Source: Streptomyces sp. NRRL F-5135
GTDB taxonomy: Bacteria; Actinomycetota; Actinomycetes; Streptomycetales; Streptomycetaceae
Direction: 5' to 3'
Assembly (NCBI RefSeq): GCF_000719775.1
Contig: NZ_JOHR01000012.1
Span: 186,001-250,000, forward strand
DNA: 64,000 nucleotides
This document shows positions 17,570 through 26,054 of this stretch, piece after piece. Position 1 is the stretch's first letter. Every line of letters begins with the position of its first letter. The notes beneath the pieces are model-generated. The model was not told the DNA's origin. It saw only the letters and a program-made list of their open reading frames with translations, and made no database searches. Both the position numbers and the translations under genes were made by a program.

Positions 17570-18340
17570 TCAGTGCGCCGGGACGCGGGCCATGCTGCCG
17601 TGCCGCGGCTGCGACGGCACCCCCGATGCCGGCACCGCCGGTGCCGACGGCGTCGCCCTGCCTCCGCCCGCGGGAGCGCCGGACGCGCCCTGGGCGGTGT
17701 TGCGGCGAGGCTGTGCGCCCACACCGTTCTGGACGTCCATCACGGCGTGTGCCACGAGACCGCCCATGGGGTCGTGCCGGATCAGGTCCCGGAGCCGGGA
17801 GCGCGAGGAGCGCCCCTCGTTGCCGGGGTAGAGGTGCTTGCCGAGTCCGACCGCGTGGGCCAGCGCGGCGAGCGCCGCGGTCCGCGGGTCCGGCGGCACA
17901 CCGGTGCGGATCGCACTGTCCAGCCGGGTTCTTATCTCCCGGCTGATCGCCGTCTCCGTCGCCTGGTAGCGCGTTGTCGGCAGCACTCCGCACATCTGGC
18001 CCTCGACGGCGTGCACCATGCCGCACCGTTCCAGATGTGAGAGGTAGGTCTGGCGCAGCCCCAGTCGGGGCCCGCCGATCCAGTGGACGGCCCGAACCGG
18101 GCTGCCGCGCCTGCGCAGCAACTCCAGTGCGGAGTCCAGAGTCGGATCTCCGGTCGGCCGTGGCATCACCACGGCGATACGATCCCCATCAGGGGCTATC
18201 CGTCCTGCCAGAGCCAGCTCCACTAGCTGTGCTCCGGCCAGGCCGAGGTCGAGCGACTGCGGCTGCGCTGTGGTACCCGTGGCCGGGTCCAGAGCGAGCA
18301 GCAGAAGCTCCTCCGGAATTGTTCTGCGGCTCCTGCCCAT
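17570..18340 (-). CDS. GPP34 (GOLPH3/VPS74-like) family phosphoprotein
   Basis: 256 residues from the ATG at 18340 behind GGGGAGG. The GPP34 fold is recognisable from ELLLLALDPATG, LDLGLAGAQLVELALAGRI and the C-terminal ALAALAHAVGLGKHLYPG followed by RDLIRHDPMGGLVAHAVMDV. Eukaryotic GOLPH3 binds phosphatidylinositol-4-phosphate; the many Streptomyces paralogues have no settled role, though membrane-lipid binding is assumed. The last 45 residues are a Gly/Ala/Pro-rich tail that may be variable. It is transcribed divergently from the D-Ala-D-Ala carboxypeptidase gene. Confidence 0.85.
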   Translation of the reverse strand: MGRSRRTIPEELLLLALDPATGTTAQPQSLDLGLAGAQLVELALAGRIAPDGDRIAVVMPRPTGDPTLDSALELLRRRGSPVRAVHWIGGPRLGLRQTYLSHLERCGMVHAVEGQMCGVLPTTRYQATETAISREIRTRLDSAIRTGVPPDPRTAALAALAHAVGLGKHLYPGNEGRSSRSRLRDLIRHDPMGGLVAHAVMDVQNGVGAQPRRNTAQGASGAPAGGGRATPSAPAVPASGVPSQPRHGSMARVPAH

Positions 18341-18419
18341 CCATGCCTCCCCGCGTGGATGAATGACAGGGTGACCCCTCTCACAATGGTCTGTCGAGAG
18401 TGCCTGGGTGCTTTGTGCG

Positions 18420-18448
18420 GGAACCGTTATGTATGTCGTTCTCGTCTA
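18420..18448 (+). promoter_or_regulatory. Sigma-E-type (ECF) promoter candidate
   Basis: GGAACC (18420-18425) and CGTCTA (18443-18448) are separated by 17 bases, resembling the ECF sigma-E promoter pattern of Streptomyces, which serves cell-envelope stress genes. It lies about 100 bases before the start of the carboxypeptidase gene, a fitting target. Motif seen; recognition by sigma-E is inferred. Confidence 0.5.
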
Positions 18449-18548
18449 GCACGTAGGCCGAGGTGTCGGAGCGGGACACTGGTAGACGGTTCGGGCAGTC
18501 GGACCGTGCGGTACGGCGGTACGACGGATGAGACACGAAGGAGACACG

Positions 18549-21179
18549 GTGGCGGGCGAGTCCCCCGGCAAGTCGGAACAGCGGAAGTCGTCGGGGGAGA
18601 CGACTGAAGGTGAACGGGATCCGCGGCTCGCGTTCAGCGGGCCGTCGACCGTGGCGGCGGAACGGGATTCCGCCGTGCCGGACTCCCGTTCCGCCGTGTC
18701 GACAAAGGTCGCGACTGCAAATCGAGCGGATTCCGGAGACGAGGACTCCACCGTCTCCGAGGGGGCTGAAGAACCGGACAGCAGCCGTATAGCGGCTCGT
18801 TCGGAAGTTCCGGAGAGCCGCGCCGGGGAGACGTCCGGAGGAAAGTCCGAGGACGGAAAGCCCGGGGACGGGTTGACGGACGAGGCCGGGGCGGGGGGCG
18901 CGGAGAAATCCGGGGACGGACCCGAGGAGAAGTCAGGAGAGAAGTCCCGGGAGACGTCCGGAGGAAAAGCCGGGGAGAAGCCTGGGAAGGCGTCGGGGGG
19001 GAAGTCCGGGGAGACGTCCGCCGAACAGCTCGGTGAGACCGACGAGTCGGGCGAGCCCGCCATGTCGGGAGAGTCCGCAGAGTCCGCCGAGTCCACCCGG
19101 TCCGGTGAGTCCGACAAGGCGGAGAGCCCGGTGCCCGACGCGGCGACTGAGGCCACGGAGGCCGACGCCGGGGAAAGCGCGGCGGAGGGCCGGAAGAAGG
19201 CCGGCGCGGCGGCGGACGAGAAGGACGCCGCGCCCGGCGGGACGGCCGGCGAAGGCGGTGCCGGAAACGCCACCGGAGCCGGCACCACCGGTACGGGGAC
19301 CGGCTCCCGTGGCGACGCGAGCGGCAAGGCCGACGAGGCCGCTGACGCGGCTGCCGGGACTACCGGGACTACCGGGGGCGACAAGGCTGACGGCGGGGAC
19401 GTCGAGTCGCGGGTCGATCAGCCGACCGCCGTCTTCACCTCCCGGCCCAAGCCGAAGGCTGACGGCGGCGGGGACGGCACGGCCGATGGCGGGGACGTCG
19501 AGTCGCCGGTCGATCAGCCGACCGCCGTCTTCACCTCCCGGCCCAAGCCGAAGGCCGATCAGCCGACCACGGCACTCAAGCTGCCCCCCTCGTCCCGGGA
19601 CGAGAAGAAGCACGAGCCGAACGGAAAGGCCGAGCCGGGCGTAAAGGCCGAGCCTGACGAGAAGACCGAGTCCCCGGCCGAGCGCACGAGTACGTTCGTG
19701 CCGCTGCGCCGGGACGACGACGTGCGCTCCGTGGACGCCAAGGCGGCCGCGAAGGCGCAGCCCGCCGCCGCCCCCATGCCCACGTCCTCGGAGCCCTCGG
19801 AGCCGCCCAAGCCCGGCGGGGGCGCCGAGCCCCCCGCCGCGGTGACCTCCGCGATCCCCGAGGCCGAGCGGACCCGGCAGCAGCCGATGCCGCCCAAGCC
19901 CCCGCTCGACCTGCTCGCCGAGCTGACGAACAAGCCCGCGCCGCCGGAGACCCCGGTCCGCGTCGCGGTCCGCCGGGTCAAGATCTGGACCCCGCTGGTC
20001 CTGCTCGTCCTGATCATCTTCGCGATCGTCCAGGCGGTGCGCCCGCTGCCCGACCCGGCGCTCGGCCTGACCGCCGACTCCGAGTACACCTTCGACGGCG
20101 GCAAGCCCTCGCTTCCGTGGCCCGACGAGGGGCAGGGCGCGATGTCCGTGTCCGGCCTGGGGAAGGTGGACGCGTTCGGTGAGGAGAAGCCGGTCCCGAT
20201 CGCCAGCGTGACCAAGACGATGACGGCGTACATCATCATGCGCGACCACCCGATGAAGCCCGGCCAGGACGGCGCGCGGATCACGGTCGACGCCCTGGCC
20301 GAGAAGGAGGGCGGTTACGACCAGACGGACCAGGAATCGACGCTGAACACGATCAAGGAGGGCGACAAGCTCAGCCAGAAGGACGCCCTCAGCGCGCTCA
20401 TGATCCCGTCCGCGAACAACGTGGCACGGCTGCTCGCGCGTTGGGACGCCGGCTCGCAGGAGGCGTTCGTCAAGAAGATGAACGCCACGGCCAAGCAGCT
20501 CGGCATGACCAACACCACGTACACCGACCCCTCGGGGCTGGACGCGACGACCGTCTCCACCGCCGCCGACCAGGTCAAGCTGGGGCTGGAAGTGGTGAAG
20601 TATCCGGCGCTGCTGGACATCACGAAGCTGCCGAGCTGGACCGACCCGTCGGGCAAGGCCCACCGCAACTGGAACACCCTGGTCCCGTACGACGGAGCGC
20701 TCGGGATCAAGACCGGTACGACCACCAAGGCGGGCGGCAACCTGCTCTTCGCCGCGAAGAAGGATGTCGGCGGGACCGACCAGTATCTCGTCGGAGCCAT
20801 CCTCGGCCAGCACACCGGCGGCTCGATCATCGACATCGCGAACGAGCGGAGCAAGACCGTGATGCTCGCGACGCAGGAGCTGCTGGAGTCGCGGACGGTG
20901 GTGAAGAAGGGGGACGTCGTCGGTCATGTCGACGACGGTCTGGGCGGCCTGACCCCGGTCGTCGCCACGAAGGACCTGAAGGCGGCCGGCTGGGCGAGCC
21001 TCAAGGTCGCCGTGGAGCTGACCGACGGCGGAAAGACGATTCCGCACACGGCGGAAGCGGGCACGGTCGTCGGGAAGCTGACGGTCGGCTCCGGCCCCGG
21101 TCAGGTCTCCGCTCCGGTCGCCCTCCAGAGCGACCTGGCCGAGCCCGGGTTCGGCGCGAAGCTGACCCGCGTCAGCTGA
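18549..21179 (+). CDS. D-alanyl-D-alanine carboxypeptidase (S11/PBP5-like) with long acidic N-terminal region
   Basis: 876 residues from a GTG at 18549 with AGGAG upstream. It trims the terminal D-Ala from peptidoglycan stem peptides outside the membrane. The catalytic triad motifs are present: SVTK (Ser553), SANN (Ser621) and KTGTT (Lys721). One membrane span lies at about 480-497 (WTPLVLLVLIIFAIVQAV). Before it are nearly 480 residues of Glu/Gly/Ser/Lys-rich, probably disordered cytoplasmic sequence with a duplicated 32-residue unit. It resembles S. coelicolor SCO4439, as far as I recall that protein, which affects spore wall maturation. A sigma-E-like promoter precedes it and a 17-bp-stem terminator follows. 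Confidence 0.93.
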   Translation: MAGESPGKSEQRKSSGETTEGERDPRLAFSGPSTVAAERDSAVPDSRSAVSTKVATANRADSGDEDSTVSEGAEEPDSSRIAARSEVPESRAGETSGGKSEDGKPGDGLTDEAGAGGAEKSGDGPEEKSGEKSRETSGGKAGEKPGKASGGKSGETSAEQLGETDESGEPAMSGESAESAESTRSGESDKAESPVPDAATEATEADAGESAAEGRKKAGAAADEKDAAPGGTAGEGGAGNATGAGTTGTGTGSRGDASGKADEAADAAAGTTGTTGGDKADGGDVESRVDQPTAVFTSRPKPKADGGGDGTADGGDVESPVDQPTAVFTSRPKPKADQPTTALKLPPSSRDEKKHEPNGKAEPGVKAEPDEKTESPAERTSTFVPLRRDDDVRSVDAKAAAKAQPAAAPMPTSSEPSEPPKPGGGAEPPAAVTSAIPEAERTRQQPMPPKPPLDLLAELTNKPAPPETPVRVAVRRVKIWTPLVLLVLIIFAIVQAVRPLPDPALGLTADSEYTFDGGKPSLPWPDEGQGAMSVSGLGKVDAFGEEKPVPIASVTKTMTAYIIMRDHPMKPGQDGARITVDALAEKEGGYDQTDQESTLNTIKEGDKLSQKDALSALMIPSANNVARLLARWDAGSQEAFVKKMNATAKQLGMTNTTYTDPSGLDATTVSTAADQVKLGLEVVKYPALLDITKLPSWTDPSGKAHRNWNTLVPYDGALGIKTGTTTKAGGNLLFAAKKDVGGTDQYLVGAILGQHTGGSIIDIANERSKTVMLATQELLESRTVVKKGDVVGHVDDGLGGLTPVVATKDLKAAGWASLKVAVELTDGGKTIPHTAEAGTVVGKLTVGSGPGQVSAPVALQSDLAEPGFGAKLTRVS
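19392..19555 (+). repeat. 96-bp direct repeat inside the carboxypeptidase gene
   Basis: About 68 bases at 19392-19459 recur at 19488-19555 with very few changes, at a 96-base offset (32 codons). Each copy encodes GGDVES-VDQPTAVFTSRPKPKA (one Arg/Pro change). This is a recent in-frame duplication in the disordered cytoplasmic tail. Confidence 0.9.
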
Positions 21180-21270
21180 TCCGGCCGTTCCGACGCGCCC
21201 CGGTCGTACCGGCTGAGACGCGTCGGGCGGTCTGCGCCACCCGCGTTCGCGGTCGGCGCGCGACTCGCGT

Positions 21271-21315
21271 ACGCGGCCGGGGCGGGCATCCCTACGGAGC
21301 CCGCCCCGGCCGCGT
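21271..21315 (+). terminator. Strong hairpin terminator after the carboxypeptidase gene
   Basis: Two 17-base arms, 21271-21287 (starting ACGCGGCCGGGG) and 21299-21315 (ending CCCCGGCCGCGT), are perfectly complementary around an 11-base loop. It lies about 90 bases past the stop codon. Confidence 0.8.
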
Positions 21316-21557
21316 CGCGTGCTAGCGTCCCAAAACGACCCATCTGGTGAGCCGTCCCGGGCTCACGGCCGGCCGGTCGGGCAACTGCGGGGCGCGGGGA
21401 CGGCGTCCCCACCCATGACCTGGCCGCGCCGAAGGCGGGCGGCCGGCACACCGGGCGGTCGGAGGACAGCCGGCCGCCGGGCAGTGACCTGCTGCCGGAC
21501 TGTGACCGGCCACCGGGCAGTGACCGGACGGTGAGACGAAGGACGGGGAGTGCCGCA

Positions 21558-23567
21558 GTGACCACCGCTGAGCCGACGCGCGCCACGGGCGGTAACGACT
21601 CCGACGGGGGGACGAACGACGCCTCCGATGCCCGCGGCGCCTCGGGCCCACCTGATGCCCGCGGTGCCGCCGGTGCGTCTGTGACCGCCGATGTCTCCGA
21701 AGCCGCCACCGGGCCGCGAATAGAACCGCCGCCACCCGGTGCTGCCGCCGGAGCGGGCCCGGTCCGGGAGGAAGCGTCCGGAGCGGACCCGACCGGCACC
21801 GGCTCCCCGGCCGCCGGCACGGCCACCCGCACGGCAACGGACGCGGCCCCGAGGGCCACCGCCCGCCTCCGCGCCTGGCCGGCCGCCCGTCCCGTCCTGT
21901 TCACCACCGTCGTGGCCGCCGCCATCCACCTCGTCTGGTTCCTCGTCTTCGCCAACAGCGGCGGCGACATCGCCGCCCAGGACGCCTGGGCCGAGTTCGT
22001 CGGCCGGCACCCCGACTCCGCGTACAACCTCGCCTGGTACGGCGGGATGCACCCCGTCTCGTACAGCGTCGTCTCGCCGTACCTGATGTCCCTCCTCGGC
22101 GTCCGTACGACGATGATGCTCGCCGGGACCGTGTCCGCCGCCCTGATGGCGCTGGTCCTCGTCCGCGTGCGGGCCGTCCGTAACCCCGTGGCGTGTTCCC
22201 TCGCCGGGGTCTACGCCTTCTTCTGCAACGCCATGTCGGGGCGGGTGACGTTCGGCCTCGGCATGATGTTCGCGCTCGGGGCCGTCGCGGCGGTGTTCTG
22301 CTGGCCGTACCGCTGGCGCACGAAACGCTGGGCCAAGGCCGTCGTCGCCGCCGTGTTCGCCGGGACCGCGACGGCCGCCAGCCCGGTCGCCGGGCTCTTC
22401 CTCGGGGTCGTCGCGGCGGCGCTCTTCCTCAACAAGCGGCGGCCCGGGGCGTACGCGCTCGGCCTCGCCCCCGCCGCCGTCGTCGCGCTCTCCGCCTGGC
22501 TCTTCCCCTTCTCCGGCACCCAGCCGATGTCGATCGGCTCGACGTCCCTGCCCTTCCTCACCGCGGTGCTGGTGTTCCTCCTCGTCCCCGTGCGGTGGCG
22601 CACGGTCCGCACGGCCACCGCGGTCTACGGTGTCGGCACGCTGCTGACCTGGGCGATCGACTCGCAGATCGGATCCAACGTCTCCCGGCTCGCCATGGTC
22701 GTGGGCGGCGTGGTCCTGCTGGCGGCCCTGCCGTACACCGCGCCGCGCTCACGCCGCTGGTACGCCCTCGTGCTCGCCTTCGCCGGCGTCTCCTTCTGGA
22801 TCGGTTTCAAGGGGGTGGACGACATCGTGCGTACGGCTCCCACGGCGTCCTGGACCCGGGAGCTGGCACCCCTGGTCCACCAGTTGCAGCGCGCGGGCGC
22901 GGAGAAGGGCCGGGTCGAGGTGGTCCCGGCCAGCAGCCACCGTGAGTCGTCCGCGCTCGCCCCGTACGTCAATCTCGCCCGTGGCTGGAACCGCCAGGCG
23001 GACATGGAACGCAACCCGCTGTTCTACGACGACACCCTGACGTCCGACAGCTACCGCGACTGGCTGGACCGCTGGGCGGTGCACTACGTCGTTCTCCCCG
23101 CCGGCCGGCCCGACCGGGGCGCCGGTCAGGAGACGGAACTCGTCGAGCGGGGCCAGCCGTACCTGAAGCCCGTCTGGAGCGACGCCAACTGGCGCCTCTT
23201 CGCCGTCGAGGACCCCACACCGCTCGCCGACCCGCCCGCGACGGTGGACCGGGCGGGCGCGGGGGAGCTGACGATCCACGTGAAGTCGGCGGGCCGGGTG
23301 CTGATCCGGATCCCCTACTCCCCGTGGCTGGGCCTGGTCGACGCGGAGGGCAAGAGCGTGCCGCCGCCGCGGCAGACGGCGGAGTCGCGGGCCGACGAGA
23401 ACGGACCCAGGGTCTTCACCAATCCCAACGGCTGTCTGATGAAGGCCGAGCCGACGGCGGAGGGCGACGAGTGGACGGAGCTGCTGGCGCCGCGGGCCGG
23501 GGTGTACCGGCTGGCCGCGCCGTACCAGCTGCCGCGCGGGACGGGCTGCCCGGAGGAACTGCGCTGA
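21558..23567 (+). CDS. Polytopic membrane protein, possibly GT-C-like
   Basis: 669 residues from a GTG at 21558 with GGGGAG upstream. About 110 residues of Ala/Gly/Thr-rich, charged N-terminal sequence are followed by some ten membrane spans (the first around LFTTVVAAAIHLVWFLVFAN), then roughly 230 residues of soluble, probably extracytoplasmic sequence. After the first span comes GGDIAAQDAWAEFVGRHPDSAYN and WYGGMHPVSYS, a layout like GT-C glycosyltransferases, whose first external loop carries acidic catalytic residues; this is a suggestion only, as these proteins are often annotated simply as MFS or hypothetical. It sits between two cell-surface genes. Function not established. Confidence 0.8.
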   Translation: MTTAEPTRATGGNDSDGGTNDASDARGASGPPDARGAAGASVTADVSEAATGPRIEPPPPGAAAGAGPVREEASGADPTGTGSPAAGTATRTATDAAPRATARLRAWPAARPVLFTTVVAAAIHLVWFLVFANSGGDIAAQDAWAEFVGRHPDSAYNLAWYGGMHPVSYSVVSPYLMSLLGVRTTMMLAGTVSAALMALVLVRVRAVRNPVACSLAGVYAFFCNAMSGRVTFGLGMMFALGAVAAVFCWPYRWRTKRWAKAVVAAVFAGTATAASPVAGLFLGVVAAALFLNKRRPGAYALGLAPAAVVALSAWLFPFSGTQPMSIGSTSLPFLTAVLVFLLVPVRWRTVRTATAVYGVGTLLTWAIDSQIGSNVSRLAMVVGGVVLLAALPYTAPRSRRWYALVLAFAGVSFWIGFKGVDDIVRTAPTASWTRELAPLVHQLQRAGAEKGRVEVVPASSHRESSALAPYVNLARGWNRQADMERNPLFYDDTLTSDSYRDWLDRWAVHYVVLPAGRPDRGAGQETELVERGQPYLKPVWSDANWRLFAVEDPTPLADPPATVDRAGAGELTIHVKSAGRVLIRIPYSPWLGLVDAEGKSVPPPRQTAESRADENGPRVFTNPNGCLMKAEPTAEGDEWTELLAPRAGVYRLAAPYQLPRGTGCPEELR

Positions 23568-23646
23568 GGAACTGTGCTGAGGACGGGAGCGGTTGCCGTA
23601 CCGAGCAGTTCCACGAGGTCGCGTTCCACGAGGTCACATCCTCCGT

Positions 23647-23670
23647 CACCGGGCCGGTCGCGGCCCGGTG
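23647..23670 (+). terminator. Hairpin terminator
   Basis: CACCGGGCCG (23647-23656) and CGGCCCGGTG (23661-23670) form a perfect 10-bp stem with a GTCG loop, 80 bases past the membrane-protein stop. Confidence 0.75.
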
Positions 23671-23686
23671 AGCCCGACCGTGGGCC

Positions 23687-23707
23687 TTGACCTTGGGTCA
23701 AGGTCAA
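23687..23707. promoter_or_regulatory. Perfect inverted repeat, probable operator
   Basis: TTGACCTTG (23687-23695) and CAAGGTCAA (23699-23707) are perfect arms around GGT, 66 bases before the next start codon. Its TTGACC also resembles a -35 element. The compact, near-continuous dyad looks like a MerR- or TetR-class site. The regulator is not encoded next to it. Confidence 0.55.
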
Positions 23708-23773
23708 TCAATGTTCAACCAATCAATCGCTTCACCTGCCGGGCGACCGCGCCGTAGACCATAGTGAGGCGAT

Positions 23774-24748
23774 ATGACGCGCGGTCAGACACAGACGCAG
23801 ACGCAGACCCGGATACGCACTCCTACGGAGCCGGGCGACGAGCCGGGCGGCGGGTCCGGCGGCGGGTCCGGCGGCGGGTGGAACGAGGGCGGTGAAGCCC
23901 GGTCGGGTGGTGTTTTCCCCCCTTCCCACTCACGCGGGCGCGTGCTGGCCACGGCGATCGCCACGGTGGTGGCGCTCGGACTGGTGAGCGCGGCTGTCGT
24001 GCTCGTCGCCGGTGCCGGGTCGGGCGACGGCACGGACAGCGGCGCGGCTCGCACACCGCCGACCCGTGTCGCGCCGCCGCAGCTGCCGGGTCTGGACGGG
24101 CCGGGCGACGCGACGGACGACGCCACACCACCACCGTCGTCCGACCCGTCGGGCCAGTCGTCCGATCCCTCGGACCAGTCGTCCGAACCGTCCTCGGGCG
24201 GGGAGTCGGACTCGGAGTCCGGTGGGGCCCCTTCGATGTGGGCGGGTCCCGGTTGCACCGCCCCCTCCGGCCGCTACCGGGAGGAGGGCAGGTTCGAGAA
24301 CGGCGAGGCCGCGTGGTACACGGTGCGCGAAGGCGGCCACCAGGGCGATTCCTGCGACGGCCGGTTCTCCGCGGTCCCGATGTCCGGCAGCGAGGACCGG
24401 GACGGCGACTCCAGTGCCACCTGGTCGTTCGAGCTCGGCAAGGCGTACAAGACGTACGAGAAGTGCGCCCTGGCCGTCCACGTACCGGACACCGGCCGCG
24501 ACCGCGACGTGGCCGGCCGGCCCACCTTCTACAAGGTGCTGGCGGACCCGTCGGACGACCACTCCACGTACGCCGCCTTCGCCGTACGGCAGACCGTGCA
24601 CCGGGGCAGCCTGGTGAAGGTGGGCAGCTACGCGGTCAAGGGCGACACCTTCACGGTGCGGATGCTGGACCGCGGGCAGGACTGGGGCCGCGAGGAACTG
24701 GTCGGAGCCCACCACGCGGCGGCGCAGATGAGGCTCGACTGCCGGTGA
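23774..24748 (+). CDS. Membrane-anchored extracytoplasmic protein of unknown function
   Basis: 324 residues from an ATG with GAGG just upstream. Residues 1-50 are Gln/Thr- and Gly-rich (alternating QT then GGGSGGGSGGG), residues about 54-80 are a signal anchor (RVLATAIATVVALGLVSAAVVLVAGAG), then about 70 residues of Pro/Ser/Asp linker, and a folded C-terminal domain from about 155 with four cysteines (PGCTAPSGRYREEG, GDSCDGRFSAVP, YEKCALAVHVP, RLDC) that probably form two disulfides. This layout fits a conserved Streptomyces cell-surface protein whose role is not known. A perfect inverted repeat upstream suggests specific regulation. Confidence 0.82.
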   Translation: MTRGQTQTQTQTRIRTPTEPGDEPGGGSGGGSGGGWNEGGEARSGGVFPPSHSRGRVLATAIATVVALGLVSAAVVLVAGAGSGDGTDSGAARTPPTRVAPPQLPGLDGPGDATDDATPPPSSDPSGQSSDPSDQSSEPSSGGESDSESGGAPSMWAGPGCTAPSGRYREEGRFENGEAAWYTVREGGHQGDSCDGRFSAVPMSGSEDRDGDSSATWSFELGKAYKTYEKCALAVHVPDTGRDRDVAGRPTFYKVLADPSDDHSTYAAFAVRQTVHRGSLVKVGSYAVKGDTFTVRMLDRGQDWGREELVGAHHAAAQMRLDCR

Positions 24749-24834
24749 CGCGCACCGGCCGGACCCGTGGCGTCCCGGGAGTCACGTACGAGGAACGCGT
24801 ACGAGGACGGACGCGTCCCGGGACGGCGCGGGGG

Positions 24835-24881
24835 CCCGCCCCGGCGGCCCGGGACCGGCTCCGGCCGCCGCCCGGGGCGGG
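24835..24881. terminator. Long GC-rich hairpin between convergent genes
   Basis: CCCGCCCCGG (24835-24844) pairs with CCGGGGCGGG (24872-24881) and, inside it, GGCGGCC (24843-24849) pairs with GGCCGCC (24863-24869) across a small bulge. Between the surface-protein gene and the FolD-like gene, so probably stops transcription from both sides and marks the left edge of the biosynthetic cluster. Confidence 0.6.
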
Positions 24882-24934
24882 GCGTGGGTCTCGTCGCGGG
24901 GCCGGTCGTGGTCCGCGCGGCCGGTCCGCCGGCG

Positions 24935-25888
24935 TCACACTCCGGACAGCGCCACGGGTTCGGACCGGCGGGCGATCGTGGCCGCGACGATCTGCTGGGC
25001 CAGCGCACCGAGCATGACGGGGCCCACGCCGCCCGGGGCGGGGACGACGACACCGGCCACGGTTCCGGCGGAGTCCACGTCCACCCCGCCGACCAGCTGG
25101 GGCAGCTGCCGGTCGGGGTCCTTCCGGCTCCTCCTGAAGCCCGTGAAAACGGGGTTGAAATCGATCACGACGGCCCCGGGTTTGATCCAGTCGGCGGTCA
25201 CCACCGCGGGACGCTGGAGAGAGACCACCAACAGGTCGGCCGATCGCGCCAGTTCGCGGGCCCTGGGATGGGTGACCGGGACGACACAGCCCGAGGCGTT
25301 GGGCGGGAGCGCGGCGAACGCCGCGATCCGCGCCACCATCTTCGCCACCGGATTGGTCTCGGTCAGCTCCGGGTCGGTCAGGACGACGACCTCGTGCCCC
25401 TCGGGGTCGTAGTCGATGTCGGCGAGCAGGTGCACCACGGCGGTCGGGACGACGGGAATCCGGGTGGGCGCTTGGTCGCTCAGCGGATTGAGCCGCATGA
25501 CGTGGTCCAGGTGCAGCCCTTCGGCCTCCTTGGCCGGGTCGATGGCGGCCAGCACGGACCGGATGTCGAGGTGGTCGGGGAGCGGGATCAGGACGAGGAT
25601 CACGTCCACCTCGTCGTCCTTGTTCAGCCGCTCTATCAGGGCTCGCAGCGTGTCCCAGTCGGTGCTCGCGGCGAGTTCGTACGGGCGCACCTGGAACCCG
25701 GTGTCGGCGAACAGCTGCTGGTGCAGCCGGAAGTTGACCGGCAGCATCGGGTCGTCGTGGTCGACTCGCAGCAGTGCCACGGTCGGGACCACGTCGGCCT
25801 CCTTGGCGGTGCGCGCGGCCTGGTCGAGCAGAGTGCGCTTGAGGGCGTGGCCGGTGGCGATACGAGCGGGCAACGGGATTCCTCTCAT
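24935..25888 (-). CDS. FolD-like (methylene-THF dehydrogenase/cyclohydrolase fold) protein lacking catalytic residues
   Basis: 317 residues; ATG at 25888 with GGGGAA upstream. The overall FolD pattern is clear: ILVLIPLPDHLDIRSVLAAIDPAKEAEG in the middle, ADLLVVSLQRPAVVTADWIKPGAVVIDF in the Rossmann half, and the C-terminal hallmark APGGVGPVMLGALAQQ. In bifunctional FolD the folate site uses Tyr and Lys of a YxxxK motif, the Gln of VQLPLP and an Asp of KDVDG. Here the aligned positions are Asn and His (PVNFRLHQQ), Leu (VLIPLP) and Glu (KEAEG), and the GRSxxVGxP loop is replaced. It is therefore probably not a normal one-carbon enzyme. It follows the NRPS/PKS genes on the same strand after 166 bases and may be a cluster tailoring protein. 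Confidence 0.8.
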   Translation of the reverse strand: MRGIPLPARIATGHALKRTLLDQAARTAKEADVVPTVALLRVDHDDPMLPVNFRLHQQLFADTGFQVRPYELAASTDWDTLRALIERLNKDDEVDVILVLIPLPDHLDIRSVLAAIDPAKEAEGLHLDHVMRLNPLSDQAPTRIPVVPTAVVHLLADIDYDPEGHEVVVLTDPELTETNPVAKMVARIAAFAALPPNASGCVVPVTHPRARELARSADLLVVSLQRPAVVTADWIKPGAVVIDFNPVFTGFRRSRKDPDRQLPQLVGGVDVDSAGTVAGVVVPAPGGVGPVMLGALAQQIVAATIARRSEPVALSGV

Positions 25889-25972
25889 GGTTCCCCGGAT
25901 CTTCAGCCCGGGACGGCGATGTGTGGAGCAGTACGGGCGGTGTGCGAGGAGTGGGCGACGTGCGTGGGGCGA

Positions 25973-26016
25973 GTGATGCGTGTCGGATGGGTGATGCGTG
26001 TCGGATGGGTGATGCG
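25973..26016 (-). repeat. 18-bp tandem repeat between the PKS and FolD-like genes
   Basis: GTGATGCGTGTCGGATGG occurs at 25973-25990 and 25991-26008, with eight further bases of a third copy, within the 166-base gap between the two genes. Confidence 0.8.
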
Positions 26017-26054
26017 GGCCGGCCGGGGCCCGTGCCGAGGCGTGCCGCCCGTGC

